Assembly: GCF_041435095.1 (NCBI RefSeq)
Contig: NZ_CP108025.1
Coordinates: 6,014,001 to 6,078,000, forward strand
Reading direction: 5' to 3'
Length of the DNA: 64,000 nt
Source: Kitasatospora sp. NBC_00315
GTDB lineage: Bacteria; Actinomycetota; Actinomycetes; Streptomycetales; Streptomycetaceae
Under the pieces are notes generated by a model, which saw only the letters and a program-made list of their open reading frames with translations, ran no database searches and had not been told where the DNA came from. Shown here one piece after another: positions 42,349-52,349 of the stretch. A program made the position numbers and the translations under genes. Position 1 is the first letter of the stretch. Every line of letters starts with the position of its first letter.

Positions 42349-43530
42349 CTACGGCAGGGCCAGCATCCGGTCCAGCGCCGCCCTGGCGTACTTCTCGGTC
42401 TCCGGATCCACGGTGATCACGTTCGGGACCCGGCCCTCGACCAGCGACTCCAGCGTCCAGACCAGGTGCGGGAGGTCGATCCGGTTCATGGTCGAGCAGA
42501 AGCAGACCGCCCGGTCCAGGAAGACGACCTCCTTGTCGGGGTGCGCCTTGGCGAGCCGGCGTACGAGGTTGAGCTCCGTGCCGATGGCCCACTTGGAGCC
42601 GGGCTCCGCCGCGTCCAGCGCCTTGATGATGTACTCGGTCGAGCCCACCATGTCGGCGGCCGAGACGACCTCGTGCTTGCACTCGGGGTGCACCAGCACG
42701 TTGACGCCGGGGATCCGCGCGCGGACGTCGTTCACCGAGTCCACCGAGAACCGCCCGTGCACCGAGCAGTGGCCGCGCCAGAGGATCATCTTGGCGTCGC
42801 GCAGCTGCTCGACGGTGAGGCCGCCGTTCGGCTTGTGCGGGTTGTAGAGGACACAGTCGTCCAGCGACAGGCCCATGTCCCGCACCGCGGTGTTGCGGCC
42901 CAGGTGCTGGTCCGGCAGGAAGAGCACCTTCTGGCCCTGCTCGAACGCCCACTGCAGCGCGCGCTCGGCGTTGGAGGAGGTGCAGATGGTGCCGCCGTGC
43001 TTGCCGGTGAAGGCCTTGATGTCGGCGGAGGAGTTCATGTACGAGACCGGGACGGTCACGTCGGCTATGCCGGCGTCGGTGAGGACGTCCCAGCACTCGG
43101 CGACCTGCTCGGCGGTGGCCATGTCGGCCATCGAACAGCCGGCCGCGAGGTCCGGCAGGATGACCTGCTGGGTCGCGCCGGTCAGGATGTCCGCCGACTC
43201 GGCCATGAAGTGCACGCCGCAGAAGACGATGAACTCGGCCTCCGGGCGGGCGGCGGCGTCGCGGGCGAGCTTGAAGGAGTCGCCGGTGACGTCCGCGAAC
43301 TCGATGACCTCGTCCCGCTGGTAGTGGTGGCCGAGGATGAAGACACGCTCGCCGAGGGCCTCCTTGGCCGCGCGGGCGCGCTCGACCAGGTCGGGGTCGG
43401 AGGCGGCGGGCAGGTCGCCGGGGCACTCGACGCCGCGCTCGCTGTTCGGGTCGGCCTCGCGGCCGAGGAGCAGCAGGGCGAGCGGCGTCGGAGTGGGATC
43501 GACGCCGTAGGTCTCAGTGGTCGTGGTCAC
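42349..43530 (-). CDS. nadA: Quinolinate synthase A
   Basis: NadA condenses iminoaspartate and dihydroxyacetone phosphate to quinolinate, the NAD precursor, using a 4Fe-4S cluster. Cluster and substrate motifs are present: FILGHHYQRDEVIEFADVTGDSF, FCGVHFMAESADIL, VPVSYMNSSADIKAF, HPECKHEVV and VCFCSTMNRI. The length of 393 residues is typical of the long actinobacterial type. nadB and nadC are not adjacent, so this copy is a single transcription unit. A nested palindrome at the promoter suggests repression. Confidence 0.96.
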   Translation of the reverse strand: MTTTTETYGVDPTPTPLALLLLGREADPNSERGVECPGDLPAASDPDLVERARAAKEALGERVFILGHHYQRDEVIEFADVTGDSFKLARDAAARPEAEFIVFCGVHFMAESADILTGATQQVILPDLAAGCSMADMATAEQVAECWDVLTDAGIADVTVPVSYMNSSADIKAFTGKHGGTICTSSNAERALQWAFEQGQKVLFLPDQHLGRNTAVRDMGLSLDDCVLYNPHKPNGGLTVEQLRDAKMILWRGHCSVHGRFSVDSVNDVRARIPGVNVLVHPECKHEVVSAADMVGSTEYIIKALDAAEPGSKWAIGTELNLVRRLAKAHPDKEVVFLDRAVCFCSTMNRIDLPHLVWTLESLVEGRVPNVITVDPETEKYARAALDRMLALP

Positions 43531-43582
43531 GGGCGGGTGCCCTCCTGGTGCGGCCGGGTCCGTCGAAGCGGCCTTCTCGTCT

Positions 43583-43620
43583 ATCTGACGTTATCTATCA
43601 TAACCCGGTTAGCGTCAGAT
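43583..43620 (-). promoter_or_regulatory. Nested palindromes over the nadA promoter (candidate operator)
   Basis: The outer repeat is ATCTGACG (43583-43590) with CGTCAGAT (43613-43620). Inside it lies the 15-bp palindrome GTTAT-CTATC-ATAAC (43590-43604). The region is the most AT-rich near nadA and lies 53-90 bp upstream of its start. On the minus strand it contains CTGACG followed by TAGATA, plausible -35/-10 elements. NAD genes in actinobacteria are controlled by NrtR-type repressors, but I cannot say whether this is their motif. Confidence 0.6.
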
Positions 43621-43745
43621 TGACGATGGACACCGTGTCGATGTGACGAGCACCGCTCGCCCGAGCGGCGTCTTCCCCGCCCCCTTCCGGTGCCCGCGGG
43701 GCGTGCCGGAGCGCGGTCGGGCCCCGCTGCTGGTTGGCTGGCGGG

Positions 43746-44672
43746 ATGAAGGCAATCGCGATCAGGCGGTACGGCGGCCCCGAGGTCGTCGAGTTCACCG
43801 ACCTCCCCGACCCCCGGGTCGGGCCGGACTCCGTGCTCGTCCGGACCAGGGCGGTCGGCGTGAACCCGGTGGACCGGAAGATCCGGGAAGGACACCTCGA
43901 CGGCGTCCTGGACGCGCACTTCCCGCTCGTCATGGGCTGGGACCTGGCCGGTGTCGTGCGGGCCGTCGGCGGTGGGGTCACCGAGTTCGCCCCCGGCGAC
44001 GAGGTGATCGGCTACGTCCGCAAGGACTCCGTCGAGCACGGCACGTACGCCGAGCTGGTCGCGGCTCCCGTCCGCACCCTCGCCAGGAAGCCCGCGGCGC
44101 TGAGCTGGGCCCAGGCCGGCGGCCTGCCGCTGGCCGGGCTGACCGCCCACCAGGGGCTGGTCGGGGCGCTGAAGATCCGGGAGGGCGAGACGGTGCTGAT
44201 CCACGCGGCCGCGGGCGGCGTGGGCCACCTCGCGGTCCAGATCGCCCGCTCACTGGGAGCCCGGGTGATCGGCACGGCGGGGCCGCGCAACCACGACTAC
44301 CTGCGCGAGCTCGGCGCGGAGCCGGTGGCGCACGGGGAGGGCCTGGCCGATCGGGTCCGCCGGCTGGCCCCCGACGGGGTGGACGCCGCGCTGGACCTGG
44401 TCGGCGGCGACGCCGTGGAGGTCTCCGCCGGACTGGTCGCCGACTCGGCCCGGATCGCCTCGGTCGCCGACTACGGCGTGGTGGCCCGGGGCGGCCACTA
44501 CGTGTGGTGCCGTCCGGACGCCGCCGCGCTCGCCGCGCTCGCCCGGCTGGCCGACGAGGGACGGCTCACCGTGACGGTCGCCTCCACCTTTCCGCTGGCG
44601 CAGGCCGCCTCCGCGCAGGAGCTCGGCGCGGAGGGCCGGACCCGGGGCAAGATCGTACTGCTGGCCGGCTGA
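43746..44672 (+). CDS. NADPH:quinone oxidoreductase-like protein (MDR family)
   Basis: A 308-residue medium-chain dehydrogenase/reductase of the zinc-free quinone oxidoreductase type. The N-terminal half has VGVNPVDRKIREGHLDG and MGWDLAGVVRAVGGGV. The nucleotide-binding motif is LIHAAAGGVGHLAVQIARSLGARVIGTAG. No zinc-ligand cysteines are seen. It probably reduces quinones or enones with NADPH. The ATG at 43746 gives the standard start MKAIAIRRYGGPE. It is divergent from nadA. Confidence 0.88.
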   Translation: MKAIAIRRYGGPEVVEFTDLPDPRVGPDSVLVRTRAVGVNPVDRKIREGHLDGVLDAHFPLVMGWDLAGVVRAVGGGVTEFAPGDEVIGYVRKDSVEHGTYAELVAAPVRTLARKPAALSWAQAGGLPLAGLTAHQGLVGALKIREGETVLIHAAAGGVGHLAVQIARSLGARVIGTAGPRNHDYLRELGAEPVAHGEGLADRVRRLAPDGVDAALDLVGGDAVEVSAGLVADSARIASVADYGVVARGGHYVWCRPDAAALAALARLADEGRLTVTVASTFPLAQAASAQELGAEGRTRGKIVLLAG

Positions 44673-44673
44673 A

Positions 44674-44713
44674 CCGGCCCTGCCCCGTGCTGTCCGGCCC
44701 TGCCCCGTGCCGT
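44674..44713. repeat. 20-bp tandem repeat
   Basis: Two head-to-tail 20-bp copies, 44674-44693 and 44694-44713 (CCGGCCCTGCCCCGTGCYGT, one difference), directly after the quinone oxidoreductase stop. Confidence 0.8.
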
Positions 44714-44801
44714 CCGCGCCGAGCTCCGCGCCGTTCGGCCCTGGTCCGCGCGGGCGGGCGGCTCCGGGCGGGGGTGGCCCGCGCCCGCGATCCGCCAGAA
44801 T

Positions 44802-44833
44802 GGGCGGTGAACCGTTTTTGCGGATCACCGCCC
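44802..44833 (+). promoter_or_regulatory. 32-bp palindrome upstream of the Lrp/AsnC gene (candidate operator)
   Basis: Arms of 13 bp (GGGCGGTGAACCG and its near-complement CGGATCACCGCCC) with one mismatch flank a TTTTTG centre. It ends 37 bp before the start codon at 44871. The T-rich centre flanked by an inverted repeat resembles Lrp/AsnC operators, so autoregulation is likely. With T in the loop and not after the stem, it is not a terminator. Confidence 0.6.
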
Positions 44834-44870
44834 GTTCCGCACCCCGTACGACCCGTGGAGCCCCGCACCG

Positions 44871-45347
44871 ATGAGCACCAGCCGACCGCCCGAGCCCGGC
44901 GGGGCCGCCCTGGACGTCTCGCTGGACGAGACCGACCGGCTGCTGCTGGCCCAGCTCGGCCGCGACGGGCGCGCCTCGTACGCCGAGATCGGCCTGCTGG
45001 TGAACCTCTCCGCGACCGCAGTCCGGCGCCGGATCGACCGGCTGCGCGCCCGGGGGGTGGTCCGCGGCTTCACCGTCGTGCTCGATCCGGCGCTGCTCGG
45101 CTGGCACACCGAGGCCTTCGTCGAGGTCTACTGCCGGGAGCGGACCGCGCCGGAGGAGATCCTCGCCAGTCTGCGGCAGTTCCCCGAGGTGGTCGCCGCC
45201 TGGACGGTCACCGGCGACCCGGACGCCCTGGTCCACCTGCGCGCCTCCGACACCCGGCACCTGGAGGCCGTGATCGAGCGGATCCGCAAGGAGCCGGGCG
45301 TCCAGCGAAGCCGCAGTTCGGTGGTGCTCTCCCGGCTGATCGGCTGA
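44871..45347 (+). CDS. Lrp/AsnC-family transcriptional regulator
   Basis: A 158-residue regulator. An N-terminal winged HTH (LDETDRLLLAQLGRDGRASYAEIGLLVNLSATAVRRRIDRLRARGVVRGF) is followed by an Lrp ligand-binding (RAM) domain (LGWHTEAFVEVYCRE ... VVAAWTVTGDPDALVHLRASDTRHLEAVIERI). Such proteins sense amino acids and form octamers on DNA. It lies directly upstream of a PLP-dependent decarboxylase in the same direction, a probable target. Palindromes lie before both genes. Confidence 0.93.
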   Translation: MSTSRPPEPGGAALDVSLDETDRLLLAQLGRDGRASYAEIGLLVNLSATAVRRRIDRLRARGVVRGFTVVLDPALLGWHTEAFVEVYCRERTAPEEILASLRQFPEVVAAWTVTGDPDALVHLRASDTRHLEAVIERIRKEPGVQRSRSSVVLSRLIG

Positions 45348-45651
45348 CCTGCCGACCGGCCCCCGGCCGCCCGGCGCCCGACCGGCCCCCGGCCGGGTGC
45401 CTCGCCGCCGCCCGCCGTCGGGGTGCCGAACCGCCGGCCGAGCCCCGTCGGCCCCACCGACCGCACCCGTCGCATCCGCCACGCAGGAATCCTGCGCGGA
45501 CCCGTCCGAACACGCCCGAAAGCTGCCTGACCGGCCGGGTTCCGACGCGCGGCCGGGGCCGCCCGCTGCCTAGGCTGATCATGTCGGTCCGCCCCGCCCC
45601 TCCAGCCCCGCGGCCCGGCCTCCCCGACACCCGAAGCCGAGAGGGACACCC
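45348..45651. promoter_or_regulatory. Promoter region of the PLP decarboxylase gene with a 15-bp palindrome
   Basis: This 304-bp intergenic region contains the perfect palindrome CGCAGGA-A-TCCTGCG (45482-45496) and a TAGGCT -10-like box (45571-45576) about 75 bp before the GTG start. A GAGAGGGA site near 45640 is the ribosome-binding site. Palindrome size and place fit an Lrp/AsnC-type operator, although its sequence differs from the 44802-44833 repeat. Confidence 0.5.
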
Positions 45652-47019
45652 GTGTCCGCAGCTCCCCACCGCATGCACCGGCCCGACAACGAGCTGGTCG
45701 ACCTGGTGTTCGACTACATGCGTGAGCGGCTGCAGTACGACCCCGTACCGCTCGACCACCCCGGCGACGGCGACCACCTGCGCGCCTCGCTGGCCGGCCT
45801 GCTGAACGCCACCGGCAACAGCCCCGCCGACGTGCTCAAGCTCTACGACCACGAGCTGTCCCGCGCGGTCATCTCCGCCGACAGCCCGCGCTACCTCTCC
45901 TTCATCCCCTGCGCGCCGACCAAGGCCGCGCTGCTCTTCGACATGGTGGTCTCCTGCGCCTCGCTGCAGGGCATCTCCTGGCTGGAGGCGGCCGGTGCGA
46001 TCGCCGCCGAGAACCAGGTGCTGCGGCTGATCGCGGACCGCGCCGGCCTGCCCGACCAGGCCGGCGGAACCTTCGTCTCCGGCGGCTCGGCGGGCAACCT
46101 CTCCGCCCTGGTGGTCGCCCGCGACACCGCACGCCGAAGGCTCGGCGTCGGCCGGGAGACCACGCTGCGGATCGCCGTCGCCGATCAGGTGCACTCCTCG
46201 GTCAAGAACACCTTCAACATCATCGGCGTCGAGGCCTTCGTGGTCCCGACCGTGGACCGCCGCTTCACCGGCGAGGCGCTGCGCGCCGCCCTGGCCGCCG
46301 ACCCGAACCCCGAGACCGTCGTCGCGGTGGTCGGCACCGCCGGTACCACCAACGAGGGCATCGTCGACGACCTCCAGGGCCTGTCCGAGGTCACCCGCGA
46401 GCGCGGCCTCTGGTTCCACGTGGACGGCGCCTACGGCGGCGCGGGCCTGTTCGCCCCCTCGGTCCGCGAGCGCTACAACGGCATCGAGCACGCCGACTCC
46501 TTCGTCGTGGACCCCCACAAGTGGCTCTTCGCGCCGTTCGACTGCGCCGCCCTGCTCTACCGCAACCCGCAGCTGGCCCGCGCCGTGCACACCCAGGACG
46601 CCTCCTACCTGGACGTCCTGCACACCGAGGGCGACGAGTGGAACCCCACCGACTACGCCTACCACCTCACCCGCCGCGCCCGCGGCCTGCCGCTCTGGTT
46701 CTCGCTCGCGGTGCACGGCACCCAGGCGTACACCGACGCGATCGAGGAGGGCCTGCGGCTGGCCAGGGAGAGCGCGCAGGTCATCCGGGACACCGAGCAC
46801 CTGGAACTGCTGCACGACCCGCAGCTGTCCGCCGTCTGCTTCCGCCGCAGGGGCTGGAGCTCCGAGGACTACTACCGCTGGTCGCAGCGGCTGCTCGCGG
46901 ACCAGATCGGCTTCGTCACCCCCACCGGCTGGGACGGCGAGACCGTCGCCCGCTTCGCCTTCCTGCACCCGGGCACCACGATGGAGATGGTCCGGGAGAT
47001 CCTCGACACCATGGTGTGA
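45652..47019 (+). CDS. PLP-dependent group II amino-acid decarboxylase
   Basis: A 455-residue enzyme of the aromatic-L-amino-acid/glutamate/diaminobutyrate decarboxylase group. The PLP lysine is K290 in VVDPHKWLF, the PLP-stacking region is TFVSGGSAGNLSALV, and HVDGAYGGAGLF holds the aspartate that contacts the pyridine nitrogen. The C-terminus has WFSLAVHGTQAYTDAIEEGLRLA. Substrate cannot be fixed; aromatic amino acids are plausible. It starts at GTG 45652 after GAGAGGGA. An Lrp/AsnC gene is the upstream neighbour and presumed regulator. Confidence 0.9.
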   Translation: MSAAPHRMHRPDNELVDLVFDYMRERLQYDPVPLDHPGDGDHLRASLAGLLNATGNSPADVLKLYDHELSRAVISADSPRYLSFIPCAPTKAALLFDMVVSCASLQGISWLEAAGAIAAENQVLRLIADRAGLPDQAGGTFVSGGSAGNLSALVVARDTARRRLGVGRETTLRIAVADQVHSSVKNTFNIIGVEAFVVPTVDRRFTGEALRAALAADPNPETVVAVVGTAGTTNEGIVDDLQGLSEVTRERGLWFHVDGAYGGAGLFAPSVRERYNGIEHADSFVVDPHKWLFAPFDCAALLYRNPQLARAVHTQDASYLDVLHTEGDEWNPTDYAYHLTRRARGLPLWFSLAVHGTQAYTDAIEEGLRLARESAQVIRDTEHLELLHDPQLSAVCFRRRGWSSEDYYRWSQRLLADQIGFVTPTGWDGETVARFAFLHPGTTMEMVREILDTMV

Positions 47020-47033
47020 GGGCCGATCCCCTC

Positions 47034-47058
47034 GGGGCGCCCCTGGCCGGGGCGCCCC
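47034..47058. terminator. Bidirectional terminator, decarboxylase / GNAT
   Basis: Two copies of the self-complementary GGGGCGCCCC (47034-47043 and 47049-47058) separated by 5 nt. They can pair with each other, between convergent stops at 47019 and 47071. Confidence 0.75.
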
Positions 47059-47070
47059 TGCCACGACCGG

Positions 47071-47940
47071 CTAGAGGAAGCCGCCGCTGGGCAGGTAGGG
47101 CGTCGGCGGCCGCATCCCGCGCACCGCGAGATATCCCCGGTTCTCCAGGGTGAGACCGACCTCCAGACCGACGTCCACCGCCCACTCCTGCTCGGCGGTG
47201 AGGAACTGCACCACGGCCTCCTCGCCGTCGGGCACCCGGGCCAGGGCCTCCCGCAGCAGCCGGGTGGCGATCCGCTTGGAGGTCGCGGCGAGCAGCTTGA
47301 CCTCGCCGCCGTCTCGGTAGCAGTAGCCGCTGCCGGCGAGGGTGTCGGCGACCAGCAGATCCTCGTAGTGGGCCAGCATGAAGTCGTGGTCCGGCCCGTG
47401 CGCGGCGCCCCGCGCCCGGCGGTCCACCGAGTCCAGCAGATGCCGGTGCACGGGGCCGCCGGGGTGCACCGGGATGTCGCCCGGGTCCAGCAGCCCGGCG
47501 CGGTCCACCGGACCGCGCAGCCCCATCGTGGGGTGCAGCGTGAACCCCGCCCGCCGGTAGCGCCGGGCCGCGGCGGGGGAGGGCGAGGCACAGAGCATCC
47601 CGCGCAGACAGCCCCGCCCGTACGCCGCCGCCCGCTCCAGCAGCAACCGCCCGACGCCCTTGCCCTGGGCGCCCGGCAGCACCACGAACAGTGCCAGGAT
47701 CCACACGCCCTCCCGCCGCAGCGAGAGCGCCGCGCCCACCGCCTCCCCGTCGTGCTCGGCGATCCAGCAGCCCTCCGGGTCGGTCCGGACCAGGTGCCTG
47801 GTCCGGGCGAGCTGCTGGACGAGGCGGGGCCCCTCAGCGGGTGGGGTGGCCGCTCCCGGGAGGCCCGCGAAGGCCGATCGGGCGATCTGCCGGACGGTCT
47901 CGGCATCGGCGGCAGTGTCCTTCACCTGGCGCAGGATCAT
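47071..47940 (-). CDS. GNAT-type acetyltransferase (two-domain)
   Basis: A 289-residue protein. Motif A is in the first half (GVWILALFVVLPGAQGKGVGRLLLERAAAYG), followed by SPAAARRYRRAGFTLHP. The C-terminal half (from about residue 170) looks like a second, degenerate GNAT-like lobe (GEVKLLAATSKRIATRLLREALARVPDG...WAVDVGLEVGLTLENRGYLAVRG), as in two-domain acetyltransferases. Substrate unknown. The ATG at 47940 is preceded by AGGATGGA. Confidence 0.82.
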   Translation of the reverse strand: MILRQVKDTAADAETVRQIARSAFAGLPGAATPPAEGPRLVQQLARTRHLVRTDPEGCWIAEHDGEAVGAALSLRREGVWILALFVVLPGAQGKGVGRLLLERAAAYGRGCLRGMLCASPSPAAARRYRRAGFTLHPTMGLRGPVDRAGLLDPGDIPVHPGGPVHRHLLDSVDRRARGAAHGPDHDFMLAHYEDLLVADTLAGSGYCYRDGGEVKLLAATSKRIATRLLREALARVPDGEEAVVQFLTAEQEWAVDVGLEVGLTLENRGYLAVRGMRPPTPYLPSGGFL

Positions 47941-48159
47941 GGGTCCATCCTGGCCGCCGACCCCTGCCGGGGTGACCGTTTTGCCAGGATCGGACGGTGA
48001 CCAGGTCTCCCGGGTGTGCGAGCATGGGAAGCGCGGGGAGCGGGCGAGGAGCCCTTTCACCGGCAGGAACCGAGACAGAACCTCCGCCCGGGAATTGAAT
48101 CCGGGTGGCCGCTGGTTGGCACTGGCGGCACATTGTCGTCAACGACCGGGAGTACCGAG

Positions 48160-48513
48160 ATGACCGTCCAGGACGAGACCACCGTCGAGAGTGGTCTGCT
48201 CCTTACCGATGCCGCCGCGGCCAAGGTGAAGGGCCTGTTGGAGCAGGAAGGCCGCGAGGACCTGGCGCTGCGCGTCGCCGTCCAGCCCGGCGGTTGCTCC
48301 GGCCTGCGCTACCAGCTCTTCTTCGACGAGCGCTCGCTCGACGGCGACGTGCTCAAGGACTTCAACGGTGTCAAGGTCGTCACCGACCGCATGAGCGCCC
48401 CCTACCTCGGCGGCGCCACCGTGGACTTCGTGGACACCATCGAGAAGCAGGGCTTCACGATCGACAACCCGAACGCCACCGGCTCCTGCGCCTGCGGCGA
48501 CTCGTTCAGCTAG
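48160..48513 (+). CDS. erpA: A-type iron-sulfur cluster carrier (ErpA/IscA family)
   Basis: A 117-residue HesB-like protein that passes Fe-S clusters to apo-enzymes. The three conserved cysteines are present: one in VAVQPGGCSGLRY and two in the C-terminal SCACGDSFS. It opens after an N-terminal extension with LLLTDAAAAKVKGLL. M. tuberculosis has the same gene near adoK and the cytochrome bc1 genes, and clients encoded in this window include LipA, NadA and the Rieske protein QcrA. It has a GGGAG site 8 nt before the ATG. Confidence 0.93.
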   Translation: MTVQDETTVESGLLLTDAAAAKVKGLLEQEGREDLALRVAVQPGGCSGLRYQLFFDERSLDGDVLKDFNGVKVVTDRMSAPYLGGATVDFVDTIEKQGFTIDNPNATGSCACGDSFS

Positions 48514-48529
48514 GCCCCAGCAGCACCCA

Positions 48530-48565
48530 GAAGGCGGCCCCCGGGATCACCCGGGGGCCGCCTTC
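48530..48565. terminator. erpA terminator hairpin
   Basis: Perfect 16-bp stem (48530-48545 with 48550-48565), loop ATCA, 17 nt after the erpA stop. It may also stop the converging lipoprotein gene. Confidence 0.88.
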
Positions 48566-48571
48566 GGCGTT

Positions 48572-48634
48572 GCCGTCTGCCGTGCGCCGTGCGCCGTCCG
48601 CCGTCTGCCGTGCGCCGTCTGCCGTTCGCCGTCC
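48572..48634. repeat. Heptanucleotide tandem repeat, nine units of GCCGTNY
   Basis: Nine consecutive 7-bp units: GCCGTCT, GCCGTGC, GCCGTGC, GCCGTCC, GCCGTCT, GCCGTGC, GCCGTCT, GCCGTTC and GCCGTCC. The first five bases never change and the last two vary. It is non-coding, between the erpA terminator and the end of the lipoprotein gene. Confidence 0.92.
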
Positions 48635-48657
48635 GTTCGTCCGGCGTCGGCTGCGCC

Positions 48658-50879
<2,222 letters not shown>

Positions 50880-50897
50880 TCCCGGGCGGCCGGCCGC

Positions 50898-52349
50898 TCA
50901 CGAGGTCCTGCGCACCAGATGGGCACGGCCCCGGTCGCCGCCGTAGTCGGCGGCCGGAGCCGTGCCGAGGTACTCCTGCCCGCGCATGGCGCACCAGGCC
51001 GGGATGTCGAGCACGGCCGCCTCGTCGTCGGCCAGCACCACCACGGTGCCGCCCGGGGGGACCTCACCGATCCGCCGGGCCAGCTCGATCACCGGCAGCG
51101 GACACCGCTTGCCCAGCGCGTCGAGCACCACGGCCGGCCCGCCCGTCCCCGGCCGGTCCGCCCCGGCCTCCCCGTCCGACCCGGTCTTCCCGTCCGACCC
51201 GGCCGCCGCAGGCGCCGGCAGGTCCAGCCCGAGCGGCGCCCGGACGCCGGCCACGATCCCCGGCAGCACGGCGAGGAAGCGCTCGACGTCCGCCTCGGCC
51301 GTCCCGTACGGCAGCGACACCCGGACGTTGCCCTCGGTCAGCACGCCCATCGCGGCCAGCACATGGCTCGGGGTCAGGGTCGAGGAGGTGCAGGAGGAGC
51401 CGGAGGAGACGGCGAAGCCGGCCCGGTCCAGCTCGGTCAGCAGCACCTCGCCGTCCACGTACAGGCAGGAGAAGGTGACCAGGTGCGGCAGCCGGTGGAC
51501 GGGGTCGCCGACCACCTCGACCTCGGGCACCAGCTGCGGCACCCTGGCCCTGATCCGCTCCACCAGCCCGTGCAGGCGGGCGTTCTCCCGCTCGGCGTCG
51601 GCCCGGACGGCGCGCAGCGAGGCGGCGGCGGCCACCACGGCCGGCACGTTGACGTACCCGGGCACCCGGCCCCGTTCGCGCTCGTCGGCGGGCAGCGGCG
51701 AGGCGTAGCGGACGCCCTTGCGCACGGCGAGCACCCCGACCCCGGCCGGGCCGCCCCACTTGTGCGCGCTGGCGGTCAGCAGTGACCAGCCGGCCGGGAC
51801 GGCCGCCCGCCCGGTGCTCTGCGCGGCGTCCACCAGGAGCGGGATCTCGCCGCAGCGGGCCGCCGTCTCCGTGACCGGCTGGACGGTACCGACCTCGTGG
51901 TTGGCGGACTGCAGTACGGCCAGCGCGGTGTCCGGGCGCAGCGCGGCGGCGAACCCCTCGGGAGCCGCCCGGCCGAGCCGGTCCACCGGCACGACGGTGA
52001 CCTCGCCCCCGGCTGCCTCGTGCCGCTCGGCGGCGTGCAGCACGGCGGAGTGCTCGACCGCGGAGTGGACCAGGTGCGCGCCCCGGCGGCGGTTGCCCGC
52101 CAGCGCGCCGAGCACCCCCAGGTGCAGGGCCTGGGTGCCGCTGGCGGTGAAGGAGACCTCGTCCGGGCGGGCGCCCAGCACCTCGGCGACGCTCTCGCGC
52201 GCCGCGTCCAGCAGCATCCGTGCCTGCCGGCCGGAGCGGTAGAGCCGGGCCGGGTCGGCCCAGCCCTCGTCCAGTGCGGCGGTCAGTGCCTGCCGGGCGA
52301 CGGGGTGGAGCGGGGCGGTCGAGGCGACGTCGAAATACACGGTTGCCAT
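50898..52349 (-). CDS. Cysteine desulfurase fused to a TusA-like sulfur carrier domain
   Basis: A 483-residue fusion. Residues about 1-370 form a NifS/IscS-type class V enzyme: PLP lysine K197 in TASAHKWGG and persulfide cysteine C320 in SSGSSCTSS. After a Gly/Asp/Ala-rich linker (about 375-405), residues about 405-483 form a TusA/SirA-like domain with the sulfur-carrying CPxP motif at C416 (GKRCPLPVIELARRI) and LADDEAAVLDIPAWCAMRGQEYLG. The enzyme probably takes sulfur from cysteine and passes it within the chain to TusA for Fe-S assembly, thio-tRNA or cofactor sulfur. The fusion puts donor and carrier together; the downstream acceptor is unknown. Confidence 0.9.
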   Translation of the reverse strand: MATVYFDVASTAPLHPVARQALTAALDEGWADPARLYRSGRQARMLLDAARESVAEVLGARPDEVSFTASGTQALHLGVLGALAGNRRRGAHLVHSAVEHSAVLHAAERHEAAGGEVTVVPVDRLGRAAPEGFAAALRPDTALAVLQSANHEVGTVQPVTETAARCGEIPLLVDAAQSTGRAAVPAGWSLLTASAHKWGGPAGVGVLAVRKGVRYASPLPADERERGRVPGYVNVPAVVAAAASLRAVRADAERENARLHGLVERIRARVPQLVPEVEVVGDPVHRLPHLVTFSCLYVDGEVLLTELDRAGFAVSSGSSCTSSTLTPSHVLAAMGVLTEGNVRVSLPYGTAEADVERFLAVLPGIVAGVRAPLGLDLPAPAAAGSDGKTGSDGEAGADRPGTGGPAVVLDALGKRCPLPVIELARRIGEVPPGGTVVVLADDEAAVLDIPAWCAMRGQEYLGTAPAADYGGDRGRAHLVRRTS

